Below, in pieces: positions 1 through 8,603 of a stretch of 28,359 bases of DNA. Every line of letters begins with the position of its first letter. The first letter of the stretch is position 1. Source of the stretch: an uncultured Haemophilus sp. (GTDB lineage Bacteria > Pseudomonadota > Gammaproteobacteria > Enterobacterales > Pasteurellaceae); the NCBI GenBank assembly GCA_905205995.1, contig CAJLFU010000025.1, positions 1 through 28,359 of the forward strand, in the 5' to 3' direction. A program made the translations under genes and the position numbers. Below the pieces are notes generated by a model. The model did not search any database. It saw only the letters and a list, made by a program, of their open reading frames with translations, and was not told where the DNA came from.

Positions 1-678
1 AATATTCGTCGAGGCGATCATCTTGCACTCGCAGCCTGTTTTTATGTGATCTTGCCATTGCAATATTTTTTAGTCGCCATTGATTGGTTTAGTATGTTTA
101 CTATCTTCATTCCAGTATATGGCTTCTTATTTTTACCGATTCTTTCAGCATTACTGGGTGACCCAGCGAATTTCTTAGACCGTTCTACGAAAATTCAGTG
201 GGCATTGATGATTAGCGTATTCTGTATTTCACATATCCCGGCTTTACTGACACTTGATATTTCAGGTTATGAAGGAAAAAATCTTCTATTAATGATTTTC
301 TTAATCTTGGTGGTACAGTCTAGCGATGTATTGCAATACGTTTGGGGTAAACTCTTCGGCAAACATAAAATTGCGCCAACCTTGTCTCCATCCAAAACAG
401 TAGAAGGCTTTGTTGGTGGGGTATTAAGCGCAAGTTTATTAGGTATGCTACTTCATTGGATGACACCATTTAATGCATGGCAGGCGTTTTTAATGAGCAT
501 GTTAATTTGCCTAATGGGATTCTTAGGTGGACTCGTGATGTCAGCAATGAAACGCAGTATGGGTGTGAAAGACTGGGGGAATATGATCAGTGGCCATGGT
601 GGTATTTTAGATCGTATGGATTCGCTTTGTTTCTCCGCACCAATTTTCTTCCATGTCGTACGCTATTTCTGGGCTTAG
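1..678 (+). CDS. CdsA-family phosphatidate cytidylyltransferase, 3' part
   Basis: The reading frame is open from base 1, so the gene is cut by the window edge; the in-frame GTG at 46 is internal. The 225 visible residues are strongly hydrophobic, with about six membrane segments. Near the C-terminus, at roughly 540-615, lies the CdsA signature: S-A-M-K-R, then V-K-D-W-G, then GHGGILDRMD, which carries the Mg2+/CTP-binding Asp residues. SPSKTVEGFVGG, typical of this family, lies about 60 residues before it. The family makes CDP-diacylglycerol from CTP and phosphatidic acid in the inner membrane. The protein resembles the second, YnbB-like CdsA paralogue more than the one next to the outer-membrane assembly genes, but I cannot settle which it is. 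A terminator follows directly. Confidence 0.85.
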   Translation, partial: NIRRGDHLALAACFYVILPLQYFLVAIDWFSMFTIFIPVYGFLFLPILSALLGDPANFLDRSTKIQWALMISVFCISHIPALLTLDISGYEGKNLLLMIFLILVVQSSDVLQYVWGKLFGKHKIAPTLSPSKTVEGFVGGVLSASLLGMLLHWMTPFNAWQAFLMSMLICLMGFLGGLVMSAMKRSMGVKDWGNMISGHGGILDRMDSLCFSAPIFFHVVRYFWA

Positions 679-695
679 TCATAAATCATAAAATA

Positions 696-727
696 AAAAA
701 AGAGCGATTAATTAACCGCTCTTTTTT
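696..727. terminator. Bidirectional rho-independent terminator, cdsA-like / alaA
   Basis: An 11-bp stem pairs 696-706 with 717-727 around a 10-base loop. The arms are A-rich on the left and T-rich on the right, so each strand ends in a T run. It lies between the convergent CdsA-family gene and alaA, and the alaA stop codon (729-731) follows immediately. It can serve both transcripts. Confidence 0.85.
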
Positions 728-728
728 A

Positions 729-1943
729 TTATTGCTGATAAGTTTCTAAGAATCGAGCCAGTTTGCCAATCGCTTCTTCTAATTGACCGGTATAAGGGAG
801 AGTCACCACACGGAAGTGATCCGGTGAGTGCCAGTTAAAGCCTTTACCATGAACTAAAAGCACTTTCTCTTTACGTAGTAAATCGAGTACAAATTTTTCA
901 TCACTATGAATGTTGAATTTTTTGATGTCGAGTTTCGGGAACATATACATTGCCCCCATTGGTTTTACGCAGCTAACACCAGGGATTTGAGTGAGCAACT
1001 CGTAGGCTTTATTACGTTGCTCAAGTAAACGACCGCCAGGTTGAATAAATTCATTAATGCTTTGATAGCCACCTAATGCCGTTTGAATGGCGTGCTGCAT
1101 TGGTACGTTTGCACATAAACGCATGGACGCCAACATATCCAAGCCTTCAATATAGCCTTTTGCATGTTGTTTTGGACCATTTAAAATCATCCAACCTTGA
1201 CGGAAACCTGCAACACGATACGCTTTTGATAAACCATTGAATGTAATCGTTAATACATCTGGTGCAAGGGCGGCGATATGATGGTGGACAGCACCATCGT
1301 AGAGAATTTTGTCATAAATTTCATCCGCAAAAATAATCAGATTATTTTCACGAGCTACTTCGATAATTTCTTCGAGCAATGCTTTACTGTATACCGCACC
1401 AGTCGGGTTATTTGGGTTGATTACCACGATAGCTTTAGTTTTGGCATTGACTTTCGCGCGAATATCATCAATAGCAGGGAACCAGCCCGCTTCTTCATCA
1501 CATAAATAATGTACCGCTTTTCCGCCAGAAAGCGTTACAGCCGCTGTCCATAACGGATAATCTGGCATTGGGACTAATACCTCATCACCATCATTAAGAA
1601 GGGCTTGCATTGACATGGTAATTAATTCAGACACACCATTCCCGATGTACACATCGTTTACCGTTGAATCATGAATACCTTTGGATTGGTAGTATTGCAC
1701 GATAGCTTTACGTGCTGAATACAAGCCTTTAGAGTCACAATAACCTTGTGCAGAAGGTAAGTTGCGGATGACATCTACTAAAATTTCATCTGGCGCTTCA
1801 AAGCCAAATGGGGCAGGGTTACCGATATTCAGTTTTAAGATTTTGTTGCCTTCTTCTTCTAGGCGTAAAGCTTCTTTGTGAACCGGTCCGCGAATATCGT
1901 AGCAAACGTGTTCTAATTTGTCTGATTTTGGAAATGAGCGCAT
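729..1943 (-). CDS. alaA: Glutamate-pyruvate aminotransferase AlaA
   Basis: This is a PLP-dependent class I aminotransferase of 404 residues, which converts pyruvate plus glutamate to alanine plus 2-oxoglutarate in the cytoplasm. It is near-identical in layout to E. coli AlaA (YfbQ, 405 aa). The N-terminus has YDIRGPV and LNIGNPAPFGF; the middle has INPNNPTGAVYS and ADEIYDKILYD; the PLP lysine is in TFNGLSKAYRVAGFRQGW. Two ATGs are possible. I chose 1943 (MRSFPKSDKLE) because AGGA lies 8 bases before it, whereas an ATG at 1952 has no spaced ribosome-binding site. The gene stands alone, divergent from menF. Confidence 0.95.
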   Translation of the reverse strand: MRSFPKSDKLEHVCYDIRGPVHKEALRLEEEGNKILKLNIGNPAPFGFEAPDEILVDVIRNLPSAQGYCDSKGLYSARKAIVQYYQSKGIHDSTVNDVYIGNGVSELITMSMQALLNDGDEVLVPMPDYPLWTAAVTLSGGKAVHYLCDEEAGWFPAIDDIRAKVNAKTKAIVVINPNNPTGAVYSKALLEEIIEVARENNLIIFADEIYDKILYDGAVHHHIAALAPDVLTITFNGLSKAYRVAGFRQGWMILNGPKQHAKGYIEGLDMLASMRLCANVPMQHAIQTALGGYQSINEFIQPGGRLLEQRNKAYELLTQIPGVSCVKPMGAMYMFPKLDIKKFNIHSDEKFVLDLLRKEKVLLVHGKGFNWHSPDHFRVVTLPYTGQLEEAIGKLARFLETYQQ

Positions 1944-2097
1944 TAATAACATCCTATGATAATTAGATTTTCATTCAAAAATTACGTCTAATTTACGCTT
2001 AAATTCTTATCTTGAAAAGATTTAATAAAAAAATTTTTTGAAAGTATTAAAGTGCGGTAGAATATGGGCTAATTTTTTGTGTATTTTATTATTTTTC

Positions 2098-3378
2098 ATG
2101 GGCCCTTTAGAACAAGCTAAATCTGCGCTAATTCGCCAATTTGACGCTTTGGCGACAACGGATCTGCAAGCATCTATTGTACATCTTCAAACGAAGGTGG
2201 AATCGGATGTTGATCTTTTGGCGTGGATGAAAGGGCAGCCAGTCTATCCGCAATTTTATTTGCGTTTTCGTGATGAAGCTAAAACCGTCGCTGCCGTGGG
2301 GAAAGTGCGGTCATTTTCAGATGTGAATTTGGCACAGCAATTTATTCAAGAGCACGATTTCCCTTTAGTGGGCGGTTTACAGTTCCAAGGTGAAAGTCAG
2401 TTTATTTTGCCTCAAGTTTTAATTGAACAGCAAAATAGTGAGACCGTGGTTTCTGTGTTTGTTGAGACAGATAAGCTTGATTCGGCAAAAGTGGTATTAA
2501 ATACGTTTGAAAAAATGACCGCACTTTTACCGCTTAATCAATTAACTATTGAAAGTGTAGAGCCAAAAGCGAATCAAAGTATGTGGTGTGATTGGGTCAA
2601 CCAAGCGCTCAATCGAATTCGACAAGGGGAGTTAACCAAGCTTGTCTTAGCAAATGAAACGGTGTTTCGCATTCATGGCGAATTAAACGGAAAAGATTTT
2701 CTTGCTGCAAGCCAAGCAAAAAATAGCGGTTGTTACCATTTTCTATGGGCAGATAACGCCCAAAACTGTTTTGTAGGCTCAACACCAGAACGCCTGTTTG
2801 CACGAGATAATCGTCTGTTATTTACGGAAGCCCTTGCGGGCACTGCTCCTGTTAGTGATAATCCGAGTGAAAATAATGAACGTGCGAATTGGTTGCTAAA
2901 TGATGAAAAAAATCTCAATGAAAACTGGTTGGTAGTTGAGGATATTTCACAAAATATCAGTCACTTAGTGGAACAAATTACCGTTGATGATGTCGCATTA
3001 AAGCCATTACGAAAAGTGCAGCATTTGATTCGAAAAATGCAAGCGAAATTGACCGCACTTTGTACGGATGCAGATTTATTGAAAGCGATCCATCCAACAG
3101 CAGCAGTGTCAGGCTTGCCGCAGCAACATGCGAAAAAAGCCTTGGCTGAAATTGAAACTTTTGATCGTAGTTGGTATGCCGGAACGTTAGGCTTGATGAC
3201 CCAAAATCTCTCGGAATTTTGTGTTACCATTCGTTCGGCTTTTATTGAAGAAAACCAAGTACGTGTATTTGCTGGAGCCGGTATTGTGGAAGGCTCACAA
3301 CCTGTAGAAGAGTGGTTGGAAATTGAACGTAAAGCGGCAGGGCTCATTTCCCTGTTTGCAGAGAATAACGGAGAATAA
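2098..3378 (+). CDS. menF: Isochorismate synthase MenF
   Basis: MenF converts chorismate to isochorismate, the first step of menaquinone synthesis, in the cytoplasm. The C-terminal half is a chorismate-binding domain: GELTKLVLANE carries the general-base Lys, FTEALAGTAPV the general-acid Glu region, and SWYAGTLGLM followed by VFAGAGIVEGSQPVEEW.EIERK the Mg2+ and substrate residues. The start is uncertain. The frame is open back to a TTG at 2038, but that extension reads like translated A/T-rich leader and contains an uptake signal (2050-2058). I chose the first in-frame ATG at 2098 (426 aa), which has no obvious Shine-Dalgarno sequence. menD begins 5 bases after the stop, so the two are surely co-transcribed. 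Confidence 0.9.
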   Translation: MGPLEQAKSALIRQFDALATTDLQASIVHLQTKVESDVDLLAWMKGQPVYPQFYLRFRDEAKTVAAVGKVRSFSDVNLAQQFIQEHDFPLVGGLQFQGESQFILPQVLIEQQNSETVVSVFVETDKLDSAKVVLNTFEKMTALLPLNQLTIESVEPKANQSMWCDWVNQALNRIRQGELTKLVLANETVFRIHGELNGKDFLAASQAKNSGCYHFLWADNAQNCFVGSTPERLFARDNRLLFTEALAGTAPVSDNPSENNERANWLLNDEKNLNENWLVVEDISQNISHLVEQITVDDVALKPLRKVQHLIRKMQAKLTALCTDADLLKAIHPTAAVSGLPQQHAKKALAEIETFDRSWYAGTLGLMTQNLSEFCVTIRSAFIEENQVRVFAGAGIVEGSQPVEEWLEIERKAAGLISLFAENNGE

Positions 3379-3383
3379 GAAGA

Positions 3384-5090
3384 ATGTCTGTAAGCGTATT
3401 TAATCGTTGTTGGTCAAAGGTGATCTTAGAAACCTTGGTTCGCCAAGGGGTTAGTCACTTTTGTATTGCGCCAGGTTCACGATCAACACCTTTAACGCTA
3501 GAAGCTGTGCGTTTACAAAATGCCTCTCGAGCAACGTGCCATAGTCACTTTGATGAACGTGGCTTAGGCTTTTTTGCTTTAGGGATTGCGAAATCTACGC
3601 AAGCGCCTGTTGCTGTGATTGTTACCTCAGGCACTGCTGCAGCCAATTTATATCCCGCGATTATTGAAGCTCGCCAAACAGGCGTGAATTTAATTATTCT
3701 TACCGCTGATCGTCCACCTGAATTATGGGAATGTGGTGCGAATCAAGCGATCGTGCAACAAAATATGTTTGCGGATTATCCTGTCGCAAGCGTGAATTTA
3801 CCGAAAGCTCAAGCAGATTATGCGGCGAAATGGTTGATTTCGACGTTAGAACAAGCTTGTTATAAACAAAAACAACAAGCTGGCGTGGTGCATATCAATG
3901 TGCCTTTTGCAGAGCCACTTTATAATGCGCAAGAACAAGAAATTGACAGCCATCCGTGGTTAATGCCAATTCAACGTTGGTTAAGCCAGCCTAAAAATTG
4001 GGTTGATCATCAGCCATTGCAACAAGAAGTGCTTATGCATGAAAATTGGGATACTTGGCGCACGAAACGAGGTGTTATTGTTGCAGGGCAATTAACCCCA
4101 GAACAAGCAATGGGGATTAACTCATGGGCAAATACCATGGGTTGGATTTTGCTGACGGATATTCAATCTGGTGTCGAGCCACTTACCCCTTATGCAGATA
4201 TTTGGCTAGCAAATCAAACCGTGAAGCAAAAATTGCTTCAAGCAGATATCGTAATCCAATTTGGTTCTCGTTTTATCAGTAAACGTATTAACCAGTTCTT
4301 AGCAGAATTCCAAGGCGAATTTTGGGTAGTAGAGCAAAGTCAAAATGCAGTCGATCCAAATCACCATACCCAAACTCGCTTTAATGCAAAAGCGCATCAT
4401 TGGTTGCGTGCACATCCGCCATTGCGTCAAAAACCTTGGTTACTCGAACCACTCGCACTTTCAAAATTCTGTGCAACTTTTATCGAGCAACAAGTCGGTG
4501 GTAATCTAAATGAAGCCTCACTAGCTCATCATATTGAGCGTGTTTTACCTTACAACGGTATTTTGTTCTTAGGAAATAGCCTTTTTGTGCGCTTGGTTGA
4601 TGCGTTAACGAAATTGCCAGAAGGTTATCCAATTTTCACCAACCGTGGTGCAAGCGGAATTGACGGTTTATTAGCAACCGCAGCAGGTATTGGTATCGGT
4701 TCGAATCAACCTGTAGTGGCGATGATTGGCGATACGTCCACGCTTTATGATTTGAACTCTTTAGCATTATTTAAGAACGTGACTCAACCAACCATTATTT
4801 TTGTTATCAACAATAATGGTGGCGCGATCTTTGATATGTTGCCGGTTGATGAAGAGGTAAAAGAACAATTCTATCGTTTGCCACATAATGGTGATTTCTC
4901 ACAAGTCGCCGCAATGTTTGGTCTAAAATATGCCTTGCCTTATACCTGGGCAGATTTAAGCTCTGTGTTAAAACAAGCTTATACACGCCGTCGAGCAACA
5001 TTAATTGAAATCAAAACAAACCCAAGTGATGGCAGCGCAACCTATAAGCGCTTGATTGAACAAATCAGCCACGCGGTTATTGGTGAATAA
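3384..5090 (+). CDS. menD: SEPHCHC synthase MenD
   Basis: MenD is the thiamine-diphosphate enzyme that joins isochorismate and 2-oxoglutarate to form SEPHCHC, the second menaquinone step. At 568 residues it is slightly longer than E. coli MenD (556). The N-terminal ThDP (PYR) domain shows CIAPGSRSTPLTLE and SHFDERGLG, whose Glu activates the cofactor; VTSGTA.ANLYPA follows. The C-terminal PP domain has the ThDP/Mg2+ motif GDTSTLYDLNSL through NNNGGAIFDMLP. It starts with ATG 5 bases after menF and is followed by a hairpin before menH. I see no truncation and all key motifs are present. Confidence 0.97.
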   Translation: MSVSVFNRCWSKVILETLVRQGVSHFCIAPGSRSTPLTLEAVRLQNASRATCHSHFDERGLGFFALGIAKSTQAPVAVIVTSGTAAANLYPAIIEARQTGVNLIILTADRPPELWECGANQAIVQQNMFADYPVASVNLPKAQADYAAKWLISTLEQACYKQKQQAGVVHINVPFAEPLYNAQEQEIDSHPWLMPIQRWLSQPKNWVDHQPLQQEVLMHENWDTWRTKRGVIVAGQLTPEQAMGINSWANTMGWILLTDIQSGVEPLTPYADIWLANQTVKQKLLQADIVIQFGSRFISKRINQFLAEFQGEFWVVEQSQNAVDPNHHTQTRFNAKAHHWLRAHPPLRQKPWLLEPLALSKFCATFIEQQVGGNLNEASLAHHIERVLPYNGILFLGNSLFVRLVDALTKLPEGYPIFTNRGASGIDGLLATAAGIGIGSNQPVVAMIGDTSTLYDLNSLALFKNVTQPTIIFVINNNGGAIFDMLPVDEEVKEQFYRLPHNGDFSQVAAMFGLKYALPYTWADLSSVLKQAYTRRRATLIEIKTNPSDGSATYKRLIEQISHAVIGE

Positions 5091-5097
5091 TTTCTTT

Positions 5098-5116
5098 CCC
5101 CTCTTATATAGAGGGG
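5098..5116 (+). terminator. GC-rich hairpin between menD and menH (weak terminator or attenuator)
   Basis: CCCCTC (5098-5103) pairs with GAGGGG (5111-5116) around a 7-base loop, followed by the broken T-rich stretch ATTTCTTTAT. The T run is poor for a full terminator. It may only partly reduce transcription into menH or protect the menFD message. Confidence 0.5.
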
Positions 5117-5137
5117 ATTTCTTTATATGGCATTATT

Positions 5138-5881
5138 ATGATGAATCTTGTTTTTCTCCATGGCTTATTAGGGACCAAATCAGATTGGCAAAAAGTCATC
5201 GAAAATCTACCGCACTTTCGTTGCCTCTCTCTCGATTTACCATTTCATGGCGAGAATAAAGTTATAGCCGTTGAAGATTTTGAGCAAACCGCTCAGTTTC
5301 TTGAAGAACAAATCCAACATCTCATAAAAGATGAGCCTTATATCTTAATCGGTTATTCACTGGGTGGACGAATCGCACAATATTATGCACTGCAAGCTAG
5401 AGTAAAAATAGGGCATTTAAAGGCAGTCATTTTAGAAGGGGCGAATTTGGGTTTACAGTCTGAGCAAGAAAAACAAAGCCGTTTAGTTAATGACAAAATG
5501 TGGGCTGAGCGGTTTTTCCATGAAAACCCTGAAACTGTACTCGAAGATTGGTATCAACAACCTGTCTTTTCTCATTTGAATGAACAACAGCGCAAAGCAT
5601 TAATTGAAAAGCGAAAAGCCAATTGTGGGGCAAATATAGGCAATATGTTATTAGCCACTAGCCTTGCCAAACAGCCTGATTTTCGAGAGAAAGTGCGGTC
5701 AAGTTTACTGCCATTTTTTTATTTTTGTGGTGAACGAGATCAAAAGTTTTGTCAAATGGCTGAAGCCAATCAGCTTAATTTAACGCTGATTCCTGACGCA
5801 GGCCATAATGCCCATTTAGAAAATCCGATATTTTTTGCTAAAAAAATCGAAAATATTGTATTAAAAATTGCTCAACCTTAA
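5138..5881 (+). CDS. menH: SHCHC synthase MenH (alpha/beta hydrolase)
   Basis: This 247-residue alpha/beta hydrolase eliminates pyruvate from SEPHCHC to give SHCHC, the third menaquinone step. The oxyanion-hole motif HGLLGTKSDW is near the N-terminus. The nucleophile elbow GYSLGGR places Ser at about residue 74, an Asp is in CGERDQKF and the His is in DAGHNAHLENP, so the triad is complete. Two adjacent ATGs (5138 and 5141) are possible; neither has a strong Shine-Dalgarno sequence. It lies 47 bases after menD, past a hairpin. Identification rests on the fold motifs plus the men context. menC, menE and menB are not in the window. Confidence 0.93.
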   Translation: MMNLVFLHGLLGTKSDWQKVIENLPHFRCLSLDLPFHGENKVIAVEDFEQTAQFLEEQIQHLIKDEPYILIGYSLGGRIAQYYALQARVKIGHLKAVILEGANLGLQSEQEKQSRLVNDKMWAERFFHENPETVLEDWYQQPVFSHLNEQQRKALIEKRKANCGANIGNMLLATSLAKQPDFREKVRSSLLPFFYFCGERDQKFCQMAEANQLNLTLIPDAGHNAHLENPIFFAKKIENIVLKIAQP

Positions 5882-5912
5882 GGGAAATGCTAGGATTTAG
5901 CCCTTTCATTTT
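5882..5912 (+). terminator. Imperfect hairpin and T-rich tail after menH
   Basis: GGG and AAAT just after the menH stop can pair with ATTT and CCC around 5895-5903 with a two-base bulge; TTCATTTTATTT follows. This is a weak but plausible end for the men transcript, lying before the next ribosome-binding site at about 5924. Confidence 0.35.
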
Positions 5913-5934
5913 ATTTAACTCTTAAGGAAGCAAA

Positions 5935-5982
5935 ATGTCCTCATAACTTCGTAATGATCCATTTAAGGTTGCTTTAGCATCT
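5935..5982 (+). pseudogene. Interrupted N-terminus of the MFS gene: in-frame stop at codon 4
   Basis: A very good Shine-Dalgarno sequence (AAGGAAG) sits 4 bases before the ATG at 5935, but the frame reads ATG TCC TCA TAA. After the TAA (5944-5946) the same frame continues as L-R-N-D-P-F-K-V-A-L-A-S straight into the transporter. YhjE-type relatives have an uninterrupted basic N-terminus and a first membrane helix containing an equivalent of KVALASMVGT. A single CAA-to-TAA change would explain the break. The native start therefore yields a three-residue peptide, and the transporter depends on reinitiation or readthrough. Confidence 0.75.
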
Positions 5983-7257
5983 ATGGTGGGTACTACAATT
6001 GAATTCTTCGATTATTATATCTATGCCGCTGCGGCAGTATTAGTTTTTAACACGCAATTCTTCCATAGTGGCGATCCGCTTTCAGATGATTTGCTTTCTC
6101 TTTCTACATTAGCCTTAGCCTTCTTTGCTCGTCCAATTGGGTCTGCTTTATTTGGCCACTTTGGTGACAAGATTGGTCGTAAGAAAACCTTAGTCGCCTC
6201 TTTGGTTTTAATGGGGGGTTCTACGGTCATTATCGGCTTGTTGCCGACTTATTCTCAAATTGGTATTTGGGCACCGATTTTGTTATGTATCTGCCGTGTT
6301 GGTCAAGGGATTGGCCTTGGTGGTGAATGGGGTGGCGCCGCTTTAGTGGCAACAGAAAATGCGCCAGAAGGAAAACGTGCTTGGTATGGTACATTCCCTC
6401 AATTAGGTGCACCAATTGGTTTATTTGTGGCTAATGCGACCTTCTTCTTAGTGAGCTATTTCTGGGGCCAGCAAGCCCTTGTTGAGTGGGCATGGCGTAT
6501 TCCATTTATCTCTTCTTTAGCCTTAGTTTTAGTTGGGTTATATGTTCGTTTAACCTTACATGAAAGCTATGTATTCATTGAAGCAGAAGAAAAAGGGAAA
6601 AAATTAAACGCACCGGTGAGTGTGGTATTCACTAAACACTTTAAACCGATGGTGATTGGTACCTTTATTATGGTGGCGACTTATTCCTTGTTCTATATTA
6701 TGACGGCCTTTGCACAAGCGTATTCTCGTACACCGGCAACTCTTTCAGAAGCGGGGTATCCTATGGGATTAGGCATTCCTGCCAATACCTTCACTGGATT
6801 ACTTTTAATAAGTGCGATTGTTTTTGCGATTTTTATCAGTATTTCAGGTCTTTATGCAGATAAAATTGGTCGCCGTAAATGGTTGATTTGGACAACAGTC
6901 AGTATTTTAATTTTTGCATTATGTATGCCATTATTCCTTGGAAACGGCACACCAACCTCCGTATTTGCTTTCTTGGTAATTGGTATGGCATTAATGGGAA
7001 TGACATTTGGTCCAATGGCAGCGTTATTGCCTGAGTTATTCCCAACAGAAGTACGTTATTCTGGCGCCTCTTTAGCTTACAACATTGCATCGATTATCGG
7101 AGCAACCACAACCATTGCGGCAATGATTTCATTAAAAATCAACGCTCTTTATGGCTTAATGGGCGTGGGGATTTATTTAGCAATTAATGCATTCTTAACC
7201 TTGTTAGCATTATTAGCCTCAAAAGAAACGAAAAACGTCGATTTAACGCAAATCTAG
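5983..7257 (+). CDS. MFS transporter, metabolite:H+ symporter (MHS) family, YhjE-like
   Basis: This 424-residue inner-membrane transporter has about 12 helices. MHS/MFS motifs are clear: GTTIEFFDYYIYA in helix 1, GHFGDKIGRKKTL in the 2-3 loop, RVGQGIGLGGEWGGAALVATENAP in helix 4, a repeat of the loop motif at YADKIGRRKW, and GPMAALLPELFPTEVRYSGAS late in the protein. It aligns almost end to end with E. coli YhjE. The substrate is unknown; MHS members carry proline/betaine, shikimate, oxoglutarate or other organic acids with protons. The ATG at 5983 is internal to the ancestral frame, and using it removes about 16 residues, including part of helix 1. The rest of the frame is intact, which suggests either a recent mutation or continued function. 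Confidence 0.85.
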   Translation: MVGTTIEFFDYYIYAAAAVLVFNTQFFHSGDPLSDDLLSLSTLALAFFARPIGSALFGHFGDKIGRKKTLVASLVLMGGSTVIIGLLPTYSQIGIWAPILLCICRVGQGIGLGGEWGGAALVATENAPEGKRAWYGTFPQLGAPIGLFVANATFFLVSYFWGQQALVEWAWRIPFISSLALVLVGLYVRLTLHESYVFIEAEEKGKKLNAPVSVVFTKHFKPMVIGTFIMVATYSLFYIMTAFAQAYSRTPATLSEAGYPMGLGIPANTFTGLLLISAIVFAIFISISGLYADKIGRRKWLIWTTVSILIFALCMPLFLGNGTPTSVFAFLVIGMALMGMTFGPMAALLPELFPTEVRYSGASLAYNIASIIGATTTIAAMISLKINALYGLMGVGIYLAINAFLTLLALLASKETKNVDLTQI

Positions 7258-7275
7258 TGACAAATTGATAATGAT

Positions 7276-7305
7276 AAAGCTGATGTGGATAACATCAGCT
7301 TTTTT
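7276..7305 (+). terminator. Rho-independent terminator of the MFS gene
   Basis: A perfect 11-bp stem pairs AAAGCTGATGT (7276-7286) with ACATCAGCTTT (7292-7302) around loop GGATA and runs into T6. Confidence 0.9.
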
Positions 7306-7324
7306 ATTTATTGAAAGGATGCCA

Positions 7325-7350
7325 TAAAAAAGAGCGTATTGCTACGCTCT
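7325..7350 (-). terminator. Rho-independent terminator of the MetE-like gene
   Basis: On the minus strand AGAGCGTA (7350-7343) pairs with TACGCTCT (7338-7331) around a 4-base loop, followed by six Ts (7330-7325). It lies 49 bases after the stop of the MetE-like gene. Confidence 0.85.
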
Positions 7351-7398
7351 AAGTCGATAAAAATGCAGTTAAAAAACAGCATGTTTTTATGAAAAGAA

Positions 7399-8493
7399 TT
7401 AATCTTCACCCCATACTTCTTTAGCAATTTCTTCAACGTAACGGACTTTTGCCCATTGTTGTGCTTCAGTCATGATATTCCCTTCTTCGGTTGAAGCAAA
7501 ACCACATTGTGGGCTTAAACAAAGTTGCTCAAGTGGAACATATTGAGTCGCTTCTTTAATGCGTGCTTTAATAACCGCTTTATCTTCTAATTCAGGGAAT
7601 TTTGAACTGATTAAACCTAATACAACACGGCCTTTGTGTGGATTATTGGCAAAATGTTTTAATGGTTCAAATCCACCAGAACGTTCATCATCATATTCCA
7701 AGAAGTAGCCATCGTATTGGGTTTGGCCGAATAATGCATCCGCAATTGGGTCATATGCGCCGGTTAGTAAATAAGTTGAACGGAAGTTGCCACGGCAAAC
7801 GTGTGTTGTGATAACCATATTTGCTGGTTTAGCGGCTAATACAACTTGAATATTTTCAAGCGCTTGTGCTTTATCCGCTTCAAATTCTGGTTTTAAGTGA
7901 TTGTTACAGAGTGAGCCCCAATACACATCATCAAATTGTAAATAGCGACAGCCCGCATCATAGAAGGCTTTAATCGCATCTTTATAAGCTTGTTGAACAT
8001 CTTTGGCAAATTCTGCTCGTGTCGCATAAACGCCAGTATCCCATTGGATTGGATACATTAATTGATTCGGACTTGGGATGGTATATTTTACGACGCCTCG
8101 ATCCCCAACAATATCTTTTAATTTTTTGAAATGTTCGATAAATGGATGGTTGGGATTCCAAGAGACTTTACCACAGCAGCGAGTATTGTAAGGTTTTGTT
8201 TCTACGCCATTAAATTTATAACCATGTTCAGGGTGGTAACCTTCAATACCATTTAAATTTTCTAAGAAATCGATATGCCAAAATGCACGGCGATATTCCC
8301 CATCAGTGATGACTTGGATACCTGCATCTAATTGTGCTTGTACTAATTTAGCAATTTCTTGATCTTCTACTTCCGTTAATTGTTCACGAGAAAGTTCGCC
8401 TGCAGCAAATTTTGTACGGGCGTCTTTTAAAGGTTGAGAACGTAAGTATGAGCCCACAGTATCAGCGTGGAAGGGAAGTGTTTTTGATGTCAT
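7399..8493 (-). CDS. Cobalamin-independent methionine synthase II-family protein (MetE C-domain type)
   Basis: This 364-residue protein corresponds to only the C-terminal catalytic barrel of MetE, as in the YxjG/YxjH group. The zinc ligands can be matched: His231 and Cys233 in THVCRGN, a Glu in FLEYDDERSGG (probably Glu266) and Cys330 in SPQCGF. The N-terminal FHADTVGSYLRS and ITDGEYRR segments are typical. It probably transfers a methyl group to homocysteine, but the methyl donor of these short forms is not certain, and it should not be assumed to use methyltetrahydrofolate-triglutamate like full-length MetE (about 750 aa). The start is ATG 8493 with AAGGA 8 bases upstream. It has its own terminator and 110 bases of upstream DNA, so it is probably monocistronic. 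Confidence 0.88.
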   Translation of the reverse strand: MTSKTLPFHADTVGSYLRSQPLKDARTKFAAGELSREQLTEVEDQEIAKLVQAQLDAGIQVITDGEYRRAFWHIDFLENLNGIEGYHPEHGYKFNGVETKPYNTRCCGKVSWNPNHPFIEHFKKLKDIVGDRGVVKYTIPSPNQLMYPIQWDTGVYATRAEFAKDVQQAYKDAIKAFYDAGCRYLQFDDVYWGSLCNNHLKPEFEADKAQALENIQVVLAAKPANMVITTHVCRGNFRSTYLLTGAYDPIADALFGQTQYDGYFLEYDDERSGGFEPLKHFANNPHKGRVVLGLISSKFPELEDKAVIKARIKEATQYVPLEQLCLSPQCGFASTEEGNIMTEAQQWAKVRYVEEIAKEVWGED

Positions 8494-8564
8494 GTTTATA
8501 TCCTTCTTTTAATTTTCGTATGGTGATTTTAACGTAAGGATATTTCACGATCAAAGTAATGATT

Positions 8565-8583
8565 TTTTCATTCATGATGAAAA
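8565..8583. promoter_or_regulatory. Palindrome upstream of the MetE-like gene (possible operator)
   Basis: TTTTCAT (8565-8571) and ATGAAAA (8577-8583) form a perfect 7-bp inverted repeat with 5 bases between. It lies about 75 bases before the MetE-like start and about 20 bases past the end of the flavoprotein gene. There is no T run suggesting a terminator. It does not match the MetJ box repeat, and its half-sites are in the opposite order to the known MetR consensus (TGAA-N5-TTCA). The regulator is unknown. Confidence 0.35.
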
Positions 8584-8603
8584 TAATTAATGCAGCGAAA
8601 TAT

